Assembly (NCBI GenBank): GCA_030247675.1
Contig: JAOTRX010000005.1
Coordinates: 248,001-312,000, forward strand
Length of the DNA: 64,000 nucleotides
Source: Desulforhopalus sp.
Lineage (GTDB): Bacteria; Desulfobacterota; Desulfobulbia; Desulfobulbales; Desulfocapsaceae
Direction of reading: 5' to 3'
Part shown: positions 1 through 8,516 of the stretch, piece after piece
Layout: each line of letters begins with the position of its first letter
Position numbering within the stretch: the stretch's first letter is position 1
Translations under genes and position numbers: made by a program
The notes under the pieces: generated by a model
The model's database searches: none
What the model saw: the letters and a program-made list of their open reading frames with translations, nothing else
What the model was told of the DNA's origin: nothing

Positions 1-2
1 CC

Positions 3-395
3 CGCCCAGGTCAAAACCGTTACACAATTGTTGCTTCGATGAATAGCCGGTTTGAGGACTGGTCAAATCTTGAAGAAAATGTATATCTACAGGAAAAACA
101 ATTGCTGATTGCAAAAACTCTCAAGGATCTTGAACGTTATTTGCCAGATGTCAAAGAAAAGATTGATTGGATGGAGGCTGCCACGCCCAGGACGTTTAAC
201 AGCTACACCCTGCACACCAAGGGCACATCCTTTGGCACAAAATTCGAAGGATTGAACATTTCCCGTTCTATTTTTAAGGAAGTATCGGGATTATTCCATG
301 TAGGATCCGTTGGAATTATCATGTCTGGCTGGCTAGGAGCGATAAATTATGGAGTTATTGTTGCCAATGATGTCGATAGCTATATACGGTCTTAG
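3..395 (+). CDS. FAD-dependent phytoene desaturase (CrtI)-like oxidoreductase, C-terminal fragment
   Basis: The open frame runs to the left edge without a start, so this is the last 130 codons of a gene beginning outside the window; the ATG at 39 is probably internal. The segment GLFHVGSVG near the end resembles the C-terminal FAD-contacting strand of CrtI/amine-oxidase-type flavoproteins, followed by a helix ending in NDVDSYI. Such enzymes desaturate, isomerise or reduce polyene or acyl chains. It ends 9 bases before a FabG reductase and a FabZ-like dehydratase in the same direction, which suggests a specialised lipid or polyene cluster extending leftwards. The N-terminal Rossmann motif is outside the window, so the family call rests on the C-terminus and context. 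Carotenoid-type and retinol-saturase-type members cannot be separated here. Confidence 0.6.
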   Translation, partial: RPGQNRYTIVASMNSRFEDWSNLEENVYLQEKQLLIAKTLKDLERYLPDVKEKIDWMEAATPRTFNSYTLHTKGTSFGTKFEGLNISRSIFKEVSGLFHVGSVGIIMSGWLGAINYGVIVANDVDSYIRS

Positions 396-404
396 GAGTC
401 AATA

Positions 405-1145
405 ATGTCAGAGTTCAATGGCCAAAAAGTGCTTGTAAGTGGGGCAACGCGAGGGATAGGCAGGGCGATCTCTCGTCGATTTCTTGAGGAAGGTGCTCAG
501 GTGATTGGTGTATATGCCGGAAATACCGAGGCTGCTAAGCATTTTGCCGATGAGCAGAAGCAGTATTCCGACAAGTTTGAACTCATTCAGTGTGATGTGT
601 CCGATGAAAATCAAGTTGCTTCGTTGTTTGAGAAGATTTCAAAAGACTATCAATACCTTGATATCCTTGTAAATAATGCCGGAATTCGAAGAGATGCAAT
701 GCTTGCATTGATGAATTATAAAGATTGGCAAGAGGTTCTCAACACAAATCTTACCGGTACGTACCTCATGACTAAACAGGCTGTATTGCTCATGATGCAA
801 CACAAATTTGGGAGAATCATCAATATCACCTCCCCCGTTGCCCGTATCGGTTTTCCAGGCCAGGCAAATTATGCAGCCTCAAAAGCCGGTCAAGTAGCAC
901 TCACCAAGTCCCTTGCCAAAGAAGTTGCCAGGAAAAAAATTACTGTTAATTGCATTTCTCCAGGTTTTATTTCCACCGACTTCATAGCCGATCTTGATCA
1001 GGATCTGGTAGCCGATTATAAAAAAATGATTCCCATGCGGAGATTCGGCACGCCTGATGAAGTAGCTGATTCCGTGCTCTTTCTCGCAAGCAAGCGAGCA
1101 TCGTACATTACCGGCGCTGTTCTTGAAATAAGCGGTGGACTGTAG
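405..1145 (+). CDS. fabG: 3-oxoacyl-ACP reductase, FabG-like SDR
   Basis: A 246-residue classical short-chain dehydrogenase, the normal FabG length. The N-terminus carries the cofactor motif GATRGIGRAI, then NNAG at about residues 90-93, the catalytic serine in INITSP, and YAASK with the catalytic Tyr and Lys. The C-terminus has the usual ITGAVLEISGG. It should reduce a 3-oxoacyl-ACP to the 3-hydroxyacyl-ACP with NAD(P)H. The ATG has a GGAG site eight bases upstream. It lies between a CrtI-like gene and a dehydratase gene only two bases downstream, so it probably serves a dedicated cluster and not the main fatty acid synthase. That role is inference; the enzyme family is clear. Confidence 0.88.
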   Translation: MSEFNGQKVLVSGATRGIGRAISRRFLEEGAQVIGVYAGNTEAAKHFADEQKQYSDKFELIQCDVSDENQVASLFEKISKDYQYLDILVNNAGIRRDAMLALMNYKDWQEVLNTNLTGTYLMTKQAVLLMMQHKFGRIINITSPVARIGFPGQANYAASKAGQVALTKSLAKEVARKKITVNCISPGFISTDFIADLDQDLVADYKKMIPMRRFGTPDEVADSVLFLASKRASYITGAVLEISGGL

Positions 1146-1147
1146 TC

Positions 1148-1585
1148 ATGAAACCTGAAATAGAGGACCTTATCCCGCATCGGCCACCTTTTCTCTGGGT
1201 TGATCGAGTTGTATCGTTTTCAGACGACTGCATTCATACGGAAAAATATTTTCCCCCGGATTTGGAATGTTTCCGCGGCCACTACCCAGGTAACCCCATC
1301 ATGCCCGGTGTACTTCTCTGCGAAGCAATTTTCCAGAGTGGCGCTTTACTCATGTCAAAAAGAAATCCAGTAAATGAACCGAGAACGAATCAGATTCCAA
1401 TCTTAACGAGAATTGGCGGCGCAAAATTTAAGAAACCCGTTTTGCCGGGAGATACTGCTCAAATTAAAGTGACATTAAATGAAATAATGTCAGCGGCCTT
1501 TTTTTTCCAAGGCACATTAAAGGTCGATAATAAGGTCGCAGTATCGGTCGATTTTGTCTGTGCAATGGTTACTTCCTCTCCTTGA
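1148..1585 (+). CDS. FabZ-like 3-hydroxyacyl-ACP dehydratase (hotdog fold)
   Basis: A 145-residue single hotdog-domain protein. It begins with the FabZ-type IPHRPPFLWVDRV segment, whose His is catalytic in FabZ, and then has FRGHYPGNPIMPGVLLCEA, with the GHFPG-like loop and the Glu of the active site. The expected reaction is dehydration of 3-hydroxyacyl-ACP to trans-2-enoyl-ACP. The gene starts two bases after fabG, so the two are almost certainly co-translated and act in sequence. After it the strand is empty until tolQ at 1805, so this is the right end of the cluster. It could equally be called a FabA/ApeP-type dehydratase of a polyene pathway. Confidence 0.82.
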   Translation: MKPEIEDLIPHRPPFLWVDRVVSFSDDCIHTEKYFPPDLECFRGHYPGNPIMPGVLLCEAIFQSGALLMSKRNPVNEPRTNQIPILTRIGGAKFKKPVLPGDTAQIKVTLNEIMSAAFFFQGTLKVDNKVAVSVDFVCAMVTSSP

Positions 1586-1804
1586 AAGATCTGCAACTAT
1601 TTCACCAGTAAAGGTTTCTCTCTGCGCAAACTCATTAATGCGCCAATTGACCGGTTGAATTTTTAAGAAAAGTGGGTAAGATACCTGCTTTGAAAAAGTT
1701 TGCTCAATAACAACAAATCCATCCATCCAATAACCGAGTAAAACCGGGTCATGAACGATCGCCTGCGGTTGAGGCGATTGCACTGATAAAAGAAGGATCA
1801 CTCC

Positions 1805-2506
1805 GTGCAGTTATCAATTCTCGATATGGTTCGACATGCTGGCCCAGTCGGCCAGATGGTAATGCTTACCCTCCTCATTTTTTCACTTGTTTCGTGGACT
1901 ATTGTCTTTACGAAGGCTCGCCTTTTCAGAAAGGTCCGCATTGATTCTGAAGATTTCCTAGAGACGTTTTGGAATTCAGCCAACCTCAATGAAGCTAATA
2001 GCGCTGCTGAGGAATACGACTACAGTCCACAAGCGGCTGTTTTCATAGCAGGCTTTAGCGAATTGCAAAAAATCAACAAAATCCGTAATCGTAAGGATGA
2101 CAGTCGCAGCAGCGAAACCCTGGAAATGCAGCTTGCTACTATGGATAATTTAAAGCGTGCGGTTAGAAAAGCGGAAACCCAGAAATTAAGCGAGCTTGGA
2201 GGGGGATTGTCCTTTTTGGCGACTACCGGTAGCGCAACCCCTTTTATCGGTCTATTTGGAACCGTTTGGGGAATTATGGCATCCTTTCATGATATTGGCC
2301 AACGCGGTTCCGCATCTCTCGCCGTTGTTGCTCCGGGTATATCGGAAGCCCTAGTCGCAACTGCTGCAGGACTTGCTGTCGCTATCCCTGCAGTCATTTT
2401 CTATAATTATTTTTCCAACAAACTTGACATGGTAGATGGAAATCTCGCTAATTTTTCAACGGACTTCCTGAACCTTGTAGAGCGTGACCTGTTGAGCAGA
2501 GTATAG
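1805..2506 (+). CDS. tolQ: Tol-Pal system proton channel subunit TolQ
   Basis: A 233-residue MotA/TolQ/ExbB family protein. One membrane segment lies near residues 17-37 and two more near 135-160 and 175-200; the family signature is the stretch ATTGSATPFIGLFGTVWGI. With TolR it forms the inner-membrane proton-conducting motor that energises TolA for outer-membrane invagination and integrity. The start is GTG at 1805, chosen because AAGGAT lies eight bases upstream and the N-terminus then matches TolQ (LDMVRHAGPVGQMVM). It is the first gene of a tight operon; tolR begins six bases after its stop. ExbB is the alternative, but tolA and tolB downstream decide for TolQ. Confidence 0.92.
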   Translation: MQLSILDMVRHAGPVGQMVMLTLLIFSLVSWTIVFTKARLFRKVRIDSEDFLETFWNSANLNEANSAAEEYDYSPQAAVFIAGFSELQKINKIRNRKDDSRSSETLEMQLATMDNLKRAVRKAETQKLSELGGGLSFLATTGSATPFIGLFGTVWGIMASFHDIGQRGSASLAVVAPGISEALVATAAGLAVAIPAVIFYNYFSNKLDMVDGNLANFSTDFLNLVERDLLSRV

Positions 2507-2511
2507 AGATC

Positions 2512-2928
2512 ATGGGACCTACAGGCGGCAACAGCCGAAAAAGATTGGTGGCGGACATCAATGTCACTCCCCTCGTTGATGTTATGCTGGTGTTGCTCAT
2601 AATATTTATGATTACAGCACCCATGATGACCCAGGGGCTCAATGTCGACCTTCCCGAGACAACTGCAAAGGCCCTCCGCCAAGAAGAAAAACCGATCATC
2701 GTTACCATCGACGACAAGGGAGTTATCAGCATTAACAGTGTTCCCCAGGTTAGGGCACTCATGGTTCAAGAATTGAAAAAAAGTTATTCTGTAAACAAAG
2801 ACCAGCCTATCTTTTTGAATGCAGATAAAAAGGTTCCTTACGGCGAAGTTGTTAAGGTCATGGCCGACATACAATCCGTCGGCTTTGATAAAATCGGTAT
2901 GATCACCAAGCCTCCGGAAAAAGAGTGA
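2512..2928 (+). CDS. tolR: Tol-Pal system protein TolR
   Basis: A 138-residue ExbD/TolR family protein. After a short cytoplasmic N-terminus comes the single membrane helix VTPLVDVMLVLLIIFM, with the conserved Asp that carries protons at the TolQ interface. The periplasmic domain follows (residues about 45-138). It couples proton flow to TolA. The gene sits between tolQ, six bases upstream, and tolA, whose start is four bases after its stop, so translation is probably coupled across all three. Length is close to the usual 140 residues and no key residue is missing. Confidence 0.92.
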   Translation: MGPTGGNSRKRLVADINVTPLVDVMLVLLIIFMITAPMMTQGLNVDLPETTAKALRQEEKPIIVTIDDKGVISINSVPQVRALMVQELKKSYSVNKDQPIFLNADKKVPYGEVVKVMADIQSVGFDKIGMITKPPEKE

Positions 2929-2932
2929 AAGA

Positions 2933-3865
2933 GTGAGTCTAGGTTACCGAGTGGTTTCTATGCCTTCAGGTGAATGGAAACTTCCATTGACTTTGGCAAT
3001 TGGGATACATGTTATGGTGGTTTTGGGGGCAGTGTATCTCCCGGGCTTTTTTAAGTCCAAACCAAAATTTGCCGATGTGTATACAGTGAGTCTTATTAAT
3101 ATTGCGGAACCTACGCTAGCCCCTCCTACAGCCAAGCCTCAAGCAGCAACGCCTCCCGCACCGGCAAAAGCTCAGGACCCTGCGCCGCCCCCTCCTTCAC
3201 CGCCCAAAGCAAAAAAAACCGTTCCAGTGGCTGAGATACCAGAAAAAGTAGAGCCTGCTCCTGCGCCACCACCCGCTCCGCAAAAAGCAATTTCATTAAA
3301 ACCGCTGAAGCAGAAAATTGTGAAAAATGTTAAAGAGCAAGAGCCTCCACCTAAAAAGACTGAGCCGGACCTCAAAAAGGTCCAAAAAATTGCTGAAGCA
3401 CTTAGAGAAGAAGCTGTTCTTGAAGAAAGGGCTCGGCTAGCTCAGGAAGCACTTGAGCAGGAAAGACGAGTGCTTACGCAGAGCAATAAAGGGCGAGTCG
3501 TCACCGAATCATCTGACTCTCCAATTGGAAAACAGACGACAAATGCGCCAGCTGTTGGTGGAAGCAGCTCAAATCTGCTGGAGAGTCAATATCAGGCAGC
3601 TATCGCCAGCAGACTCCAGCAATTTTATTCATTGCCTGAGTATTTGCAAAAAGATCCGAACCTTACTGCTATTGTTGTTATCACCATCAAGATGGAAGGC
3701 GACGTTGCCAATGTGGTTTTCGAAAGCAAATCCGGAGATAGGGTTTTCGATCAATTTGTCAGCAAAACAATAGAACAGGCCAACCCTATGCCGCCAATCC
3801 CACCTGCCTTAAAAAAACAACGGTATGAGATAGGTTTTCGCTTTAAGCCGGGAAGCATTCAATGA
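2933..3865 (+). CDS. tolA: TolA-like periplasm-spanning protein with TonB/TolA C-terminal domain
   Basis: A 310-residue protein. An N-terminal membrane anchor (about residues 15-37) is followed by a Pro/Ala/Lys-rich region with PPPPSPP and APPPAPQ runs, a helical Glu/Arg/Ala segment around 150-180, and a C-terminal domain of about 95 residues beginning ESQYQAAIASRLQQFYSLPE, typical of TonB/TolA C-terminal folds. It should bridge the TolQR motor to the outer membrane. The start used is GTG at 2933, four bases after tolR; an ATG at 2960 would remove nine residues and is also possible. The short helical domain and proline-rich linker look more TonB-like than the long alanine/lysine helix of enterobacterial TolA, which is common outside gammaproteobacteria. 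Confidence 0.85.
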   Translation: MSLGYRVVSMPSGEWKLPLTLAIGIHVMVVLGAVYLPGFFKSKPKFADVYTVSLINIAEPTLAPPTAKPQAATPPAPAKAQDPAPPPPSPPKAKKTVPVAEIPEKVEPAPAPPPAPQKAISLKPLKQKIVKNVKEQEPPPKKTEPDLKKVQKIAEALREEAVLEERARLAQEALEQERRVLTQSNKGRVVTESSDSPIGKQTTNAPAVGGSSSNLLESQYQAAIASRLQQFYSLPEYLQKDPNLTAIVVITIKMEGDVANVVFESKSGDRVFDQFVSKTIEQANPMPPIPPALKKQRYEIGFRFKPGSIQ

Positions 3866-3881
3866 TATCTATTCAAAAACA

Positions 3882-5186
3882 ATGCGTGTACGAGCCATGA
3901 TTAAAAACACATGTAAAATTTTAGCGGCTGTTTCTTTTCTTATCTTCTGTCTATTCGCTCAAGCTTCAATAGCAGCAGATCGAGTCTATCTGGATATCTC
4001 TGCCCCTGAAGTCCGCAAGATTAACATCGCCATCCCCTGGTTTCAAAACAAAAGTTTGAGTGAGCAAAAGCAGGGAATCAGTAAAGATTTAGCCGATATA
4101 CTTGGACAGGCATTAGCTTTCCATGGGATTATTTCCGTTATTCCATCGGAGAAATATGGAGATAACCAGTCGGCTGATTGGAAAAGAATGGGTGCGGACT
4201 ACGCTGTTTTCGGCCAATTTGTCATGTCCGCCGACACTCTGAAGTTAGAGATGCGATTACAAGATGTTGCCGGAGACGAAATTGTCATGGGTAAAACCTT
4301 TTCTGGCAGCATTGATCAAAAAAATCAAATGTTATTCAAATTCTGCGACAGCGTAATTGAATCATTGACCGGCAAACCTGGTATTGCCGCCACCCAAATA
4401 GCCTTCGTTAACAGAGACAATACCGTGAAAGAGGTATTTCTCACCGATATTTTAGGCAAGAGTCTGAGGCAAATCACCCGCCATAAACATCTCACTGTCT
4501 CTCCAAGGTTTGTCCCCGGTGGAGTCTATCTCTCTTACACATCGTATCATAGCGGTAATCAAAACCTTTATATTACGGATCTTCGCCAGGATAAAACCAC
4601 TCAAGCCCTTTCACGACGCAAAGGTTTGAACCTTGCCCCATCATGGTCTCAAGATGGGGAGAGAATGGTTGTAACCCTCTCAAAAGATGGTAATCCAGAC
4701 CTGTACCTTTTAGACAAAAAAGGTGAAATTATTGAACAATTGACCAGTAAGGCCGGAATCAATGTCTCACCCGCTTGGTCTCCTGATGGCTCGACAGTAG
4801 TGTTTGTCTCAGATAGAACCGGGAAACCGCAATTGTTCGCGTTAGATATGCGCACCAGGGGTATACGGAGATTAACCTTTGATGGATCCGAAAATGCCGA
4901 ACCCAGCTACTCACCAACCGAGAATTTAATTGTTTATTCTAGTTTGCGTGATGGAGTGTATCAACTGTTTACCATGAATCCGATAACCGGCGGCTCTATT
5001 AAACAATTGACTCACGATCTCAGCCACCACGAAGCACCAAGCTGGTCGCCTGACGGCAACCAAATCATCTTCGCAAAACGTGATGGCAATAAACAGGGTA
5101 TATACGGTATAATGAAGACCGGCTCCTTTGAGAGGAAGCTCTTTAGCTTTCCAGGTAGCCAGACATACCCTCAATGGTCACGATAA
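3882..5186 (+). CDS. tolB: Tol-Pal system periplasmic beta-propeller protein TolB
   Basis: A 434-residue protein with an N-terminal signal peptide (hydrophobic core ILAAVSFLIFCLFAQ, likely cut after SIAA), the TolB N-terminal domain (about residues 35-165), and a six-bladed propeller built from PD40 repeats. These are visible as repeated WSxDG and SPDG motifs (SWSQDGERM, AWSPDGSTVVF, SWSPDGNQIIF). TolB binds Pal and the Tol machinery in the periplasm. The start at 3882 lies 16 bases after tolA; the ATG at 3897 gives a more compact signal peptide and may be the true start. Its expected partner pal is not the next gene, which is unusual. Confidence 0.92.
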   Translation: MRVRAMIKNTCKILAAVSFLIFCLFAQASIAADRVYLDISAPEVRKINIAIPWFQNKSLSEQKQGISKDLADILGQALAFHGIISVIPSEKYGDNQSADWKRMGADYAVFGQFVMSADTLKLEMRLQDVAGDEIVMGKTFSGSIDQKNQMLFKFCDSVIESLTGKPGIAATQIAFVNRDNTVKEVFLTDILGKSLRQITRHKHLTVSPRFVPGGVYLSYTSYHSGNQNLYITDLRQDKTTQALSRRKGLNLAPSWSQDGERMVVTLSKDGNPDLYLLDKKGEIIEQLTSKAGINVSPAWSPDGSTVVFVSDRTGKPQLFALDMRTRGIRRLTFDGSENAEPSYSPTENLIVYSSLRDGVYQLFTMNPITGGSIKQLTHDLSHHEAPSWSPDGNQIIFAKRDGNKQGIYGIMKTGSFERKLFSFPGSQTYPQWSR

Positions 5187-5218
5187 TTTAACCTGACACC
5201 ATCTTCTCAACAGGCAAC

Positions 5219-6298
5219 ATGAATATGAAGAAATCTGTTATTAACGCTCTTTTTGTTGTGGCGATTGTTCCTTTTCTCGTTCAATGCGCCTCTCAGTCCG
5301 ATGTTGATGAACTTCGCTACCAACTACGCGTTGTAAACAAAAAGCTCGAAGACATGAAGTCCACAACTGTTCCAATCCAGAAACGGCAAGCCGCCGCTTC
5401 CGGCCAGATGGATCAGCTGGAAAAAGAAATAATGGAGTTAAAAGGGCAGCTTGAGGAAACACATCATTTAAATCAGCGGCTCAAAGACCAAAATAAAGAG
5501 TTGGAAACTTCAATATCCAACGTAGCTCAAGAAGAAGCTGCCAAAAGAGAAGAAGCTCTGCGTCGTTTCGAGGATGCCCTCAAAGAAAAAGAAGCAAAAC
5601 TTGCGGAAAAGCTTAACCAACAACAGGAAAGTGTTAAAGCTATTCAAGAAGCTCGCTTAAAAGAGGCAGAACGTAAGGCAAAAGAAACTGCTCTTATGGC
5701 GGATCTAGCCAAGAAAAAAGCTCAGAGTGCTAGCTCCCCTGAAGGTGATAAAACCAAACCAAAACCCCAAAGCGACCAAAAGAAGGAAAAGAAAGACGCT
5801 ACACCCCCCACTACCAGTTCTGATACCACCGCTGAACCTGCGACCAAACAAGCAGCACCTGCCGTTACTAAAGAAAAAGCTACTCAGCCAACTGCAAATC
5901 AAGAAAAACAGGCGCAATCAGCTGCGGCAGATCCTTCAGATAGCAGTATGAAAAAGGCGCAGAAGCTATTCGAGAAAAATAGCTATGCCGAGGCCTTGCC
6001 TCTTTTTGAGCAGATTGCTGGAAATTCATCGTCTAGTGAGGCAGTTGACGCCCGATACATGATGGGAGAATGCCTGTTTAATCAGAAAGAATATGATAAG
6101 GCAATCATGCAATATCAAAAAATAATCTCCCAATACTCGGGACATGATAAAGCACCCTCGGCAATGTTTAAACAAGGAATGGCGTTTGAAAAGCTTGCCG
6201 ACAAGGAAACCGCAAAGGTCATTTACAAGAAGCTTTTGAAGAAGCATTCTTCCTCTTCAGAAGCAGCCAAAGCCCAGGAAAGGCTCAGCAAACTTTAG
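5219..6298 (+). CDS. cpoB: Tol-associated lipoprotein, CpoB/YbgF-like, with coiled coil and TPRs
   Basis: A 359-residue protein. The signal peptide ends in a lipobox (LVQC, Cys about residue 23), so a lipoprotein is likely. A coiled coil covers about residues 28-165, then a low-complexity Lys/Pro/Thr/Gln segment to about 240, and then TPR-like repeats to the end (KAQKLFEKNSYAEALPLF, YMMGECLFNQKEYDKAI, then a third). This is the architecture of YbgF/CpoB, which coordinates peptidoglycan synthesis with Tol-driven constriction. It follows tolB by 32 bases, where pal would be expected. The long linker makes it about 100 residues longer than the E. coli protein. No OmpA-like domain is present, so it does not replace Pal. 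Confidence 0.8.
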   Translation: MNMKKSVINALFVVAIVPFLVQCASQSDVDELRYQLRVVNKKLEDMKSTTVPIQKRQAAASGQMDQLEKEIMELKGQLEETHHLNQRLKDQNKELETSISNVAQEEAAKREEALRRFEDALKEKEAKLAEKLNQQQESVKAIQEARLKEAERKAKETALMADLAKKKAQSASSPEGDKTKPKPQSDQKKEKKDATPPTTSSDTTAEPATKQAAPAVTKEKATQPTANQEKQAQSAAADPSDSSMKKAQKLFEKNSYAEALPLFEQIAGNSSSSEAVDARYMMGECLFNQKEYDKAIMQYQKIISQYSGHDKAPSAMFKQGMAFEKLADKETAKVIYKKLLKKHSSSSEAAKAQERLSKL

Positions 6299-6319
6299 TA
6301 TTCTTCCAGTCACTTCCTT

Positions 6320-7063
6320 TTGAAAATTCGCCTCGATCAATTACTCTGCAATTTAGGAGTTTCAATCTCCCTTAAATCCGCCCAAGCACTAATTGGCGCC
6401 GGTGAGGTGTATGTAGACGATAAGATTGCTGATAAGCCCGGAATCTTCTACGAACCAAATGTTTCAATTCGGCTCAAGAATCGATGTCCCTATGTTTCTC
6501 GTGGAGGACTTAAATTAGAGAAAGGCCTAAGCCACTTCAAAATTGATCCAACAGGCTGGGTTTGTATCGATATTGGGGCATCAACAGGGGGGTTTACAGA
6601 CTGTCTGCTCCAACATAACGCCAAGAAAGTATATGCCATAGACGTTGCCTATGGCCAACTTTCCTGGAAGATCCGACAAGACACCCGTGTTGTCACACTT
6701 GAGAGATTCAACGCACGGAGCATATCTTCAAGTGATATTGAAGAGACCAGAATCGATTTTGCGGTAATGGATGTGTCGTTTATTTCCATTACTACTCTTC
6801 TCCCAGCCTTACTGCCGCTTTTTAAAGAAAAAGTCAAAATCCTCGCCTTAATAAAACCACAATTCGAGCTTCTTAAAGAAGAGGTAGGAAAAGGTGGAGT
6901 TGTCCACCAGCCAGACTTGCACCAAAAGGCTATTGGAAAAATAGTCGGATTCGTCGAAAATGCTGGCCTAACCAGTAATGGCGTAATTGATTCTCCGATT
7001 CTCGGGCCAAAAGGCAATCGCGAATTCCTTATCTCAATAGCATCAAAGCCCAACCATCAATAA
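6320..7063 (+). CDS. tlyA: TlyA family rRNA (cytidine-2'-O)-methyltransferase
   Basis: A 247-residue protein starting at TTG. The N-terminal S4 RNA-binding domain covers about residues 1-60 (IRLDQLLCNLG, VYVDDKIADKPG). Next is YVSRGGLKLEKGL and an FtsJ-like Rossmann methyltransferase with the SAM motif CIDIGASTGGFTDCLL and a later DVSFISI. TlyA enzymes methylate the 2'-OH of cytidine in 16S and/or 23S rRNA; some are described as haemolysins. It follows cpoB by 21 bases and may be read through from the tol operon. The TTG is the only start that keeps the S4 domain whole; no better upstream start or strong ribosome site is visible. Confidence 0.88.
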   Translation: MKIRLDQLLCNLGVSISLKSAQALIGAGEVYVDDKIADKPGIFYEPNVSIRLKNRCPYVSRGGLKLEKGLSHFKIDPTGWVCIDIGASTGGFTDCLLQHNAKKVYAIDVAYGQLSWKIRQDTRVVTLERFNARSISSSDIEETRIDFAVMDVSFISITTLLPALLPLFKEKVKILALIKPQFELLKEEVGKGGVVHQPDLHQKAIGKIVGFVENAGLTSNGVIDSPILGPKGNREFLISIASKPNHQ

Positions 7064-7249
7064 TATACTCCTTCTGGCAGCTGTATATAAACTTATTTGG
7101 CGTTGCCTGCCCCTGTTGTGCCGACATAGTTTATTTTGGTTTGGGCAGGATTGCTGAAAATCGATTCCCAGCGCGGTGTTAATTAATGCAATCTGTGTGC
7201 ACAGATTAAAGGCACCCGTGCACGGCAAGATATCATATATGCTATTAGA

Positions 7250-7287
7250 AAAAAAATGGGTGGCTGCAAATGAATTGCAGCCACCCA
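7250..7287 (-). terminator. Rho-independent terminator of ppaC
   Basis: A perfect 13-base-pair stem (arms 7257-7269 and 7275-7287) with a five-base loop. Read on the minus strand it is followed by a run of six T. It lies 37 bases beyond the ppaC stop, in the right orientation and position for a strong intrinsic terminator. Confidence 0.9.
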
Positions 7288-7323
7288 TCATTATTGGCTA
7301 TTCGCCAACCTGAAAACTATTTT

Positions 7324-8253
7324 TTAGCAACCAAACGCTTTTTGCAAATTCGGGATGGTTTGCTTCTTGCGGCTCATCATTCCAGGAATCCACATTGAAT
7401 CACCAGCAAGTTTAACACCAAAAGCCTTCTCTATGAGAGCAGGATCATCAGAAAGAACGACCAACTCAGTTCCTTCTTTGACAACATCGGTAAGCATAAG
7501 CAATACAGAATGACGACCTTCAGCTTTAACTGCTGCCATTGCCTTCACGAGGTCAGCACGTACATCTGCAACTTGGTCGAGGGTAGCAAGCTCTAATTGG
7601 CCAACGCCAACTTTGCTGCCTTTCATATCAAAATCTTTATAGTCGCGGAACAGCAAGTCTTTTGCGGGAATACCAGCAACAGCTGACTTTGCTTTGAGCA
7701 TTTCCATAAAGAGCTCATCAGTGTTACTCACTCCGGCAACAGCCTTTAAATCATTTACAGCTGCTTTGTCTGCATCAGTACAGGTAGGTGATTTAAAGTT
7801 AACAGTATCGCTCAGAATAGCTGCCAACATACCGCCAGCTATATTTTTCGGAATGGCAACACCAGCTTCCTTAAACATTTTATTCAGTACGGTTCCAGTG
7901 CAACCAACCGGCTCAGCGCGGAACAGGATGGGATTATTGGTGGTTACATCACCAATTTTGTGATGATCAACGATACCAACCAATGTTGCTGCGGTTAAGT
8001 TTGCTGGACCTTGAGCGATATCACTAAAATCGACCAGGGCAATTTCTTTTCCAGCAGCATCAGTGAGCAACTCAGGTGCTTCAAGTCCAAAACGCTTGAG
8101 AACGGTGGTCGACTCAGGATTCAGATCTTTAGCTGCAATTTGCATACACGCTTTGGCGTCCATGCCTTGGGCTTTCAGCAGAGCGGCATAAGCGATCGCA
8201 GAAGTTACGGAATCAGTATCGGGGTTTGCATGTCCAACAACCAGAATAGCCAT
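7324..8253 (-). CDS. ppaC: Manganese-dependent inorganic pyrophosphatase (family II)
   Basis: A 309-residue DHH-superfamily phosphoesterase that hydrolyses pyrophosphate in the cytoplasm. Motifs in order are GHANPDTDSV at the N-terminus, VDFSD, the DHHK metal-binding signature near residue 95, GMLAAILSDT around 145, and the C-terminal SRKKQ substrate loop. Length matches the single-domain family II enzyme without CBS regulatory domains. The ATG is preceded by GGAGGAAC at good spacing. It is a single-gene unit, with its own terminator downstream and a divergent gene upstream. Family II enzymes are frequent in sulfate reducers and firmicutes, which gives a weak taxonomic hint. Confidence 0.95.
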   Translation of the reverse strand: MAILVVGHANPDTDSVTSAIAYAALLKAQGMDAKACMQIAAKDLNPESTTVLKRFGLEAPELLTDAAGKEIALVDFSDIAQGPANLTAATLVGIVDHHKIGDVTTNNPILFRAEPVGCTGTVLNKMFKEAGVAIPKNIAGGMLAAILSDTVNFKSPTCTDADKAAVNDLKAVAGVSNTDELFMEMLKAKSAVAGIPAKDLLFRDYKDFDMKGSKVGVGQLELATLDQVADVRADLVKAMAAVKAEGRHSVLLMLTDVVKEGTELVVLSDDPALIEKAFGVKLAGDSMWIPGMMSRKKQTIPNLQKAFGC

Positions 8254-8516
8254 TAGTGTTCCTCCATGTGTGTTTGAATGATGATAGCCATAAACTATTT
8301 AATTTTTCGCTTTTATTTCATATTCCCAGACCAAATAGACATATCAAAATAGTGTTTTCGTGATTATGAGTCAAGTAATAAAAACAGTTGGCCATTTTCT
8401 TAGGCTAGCAGGAAGAGAGAAAATTTCTCTCACGTGACTTTGTCAGTACTTTGAGGTATCCTTGGCCAGTGTTGATAATCCACGGTTATTCTCCCTGACG
8501 AGTTTTTATTACAACC

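Noticed and set aside
1517..1801. 94-codon minus-strand reading frame between the dehydratase gene and tolQ
   Set aside because: It overlaps the dehydratase 3' end by 69 bases, has no ribosome site and no recognisable family; the region more likely holds the tolQ promoter.
7043..7291. 82-codon minus-strand frame after tlyA
   Set aside because: It runs through the ppaC terminator hairpin and into the tlyA 3' end and has no coding-like features.
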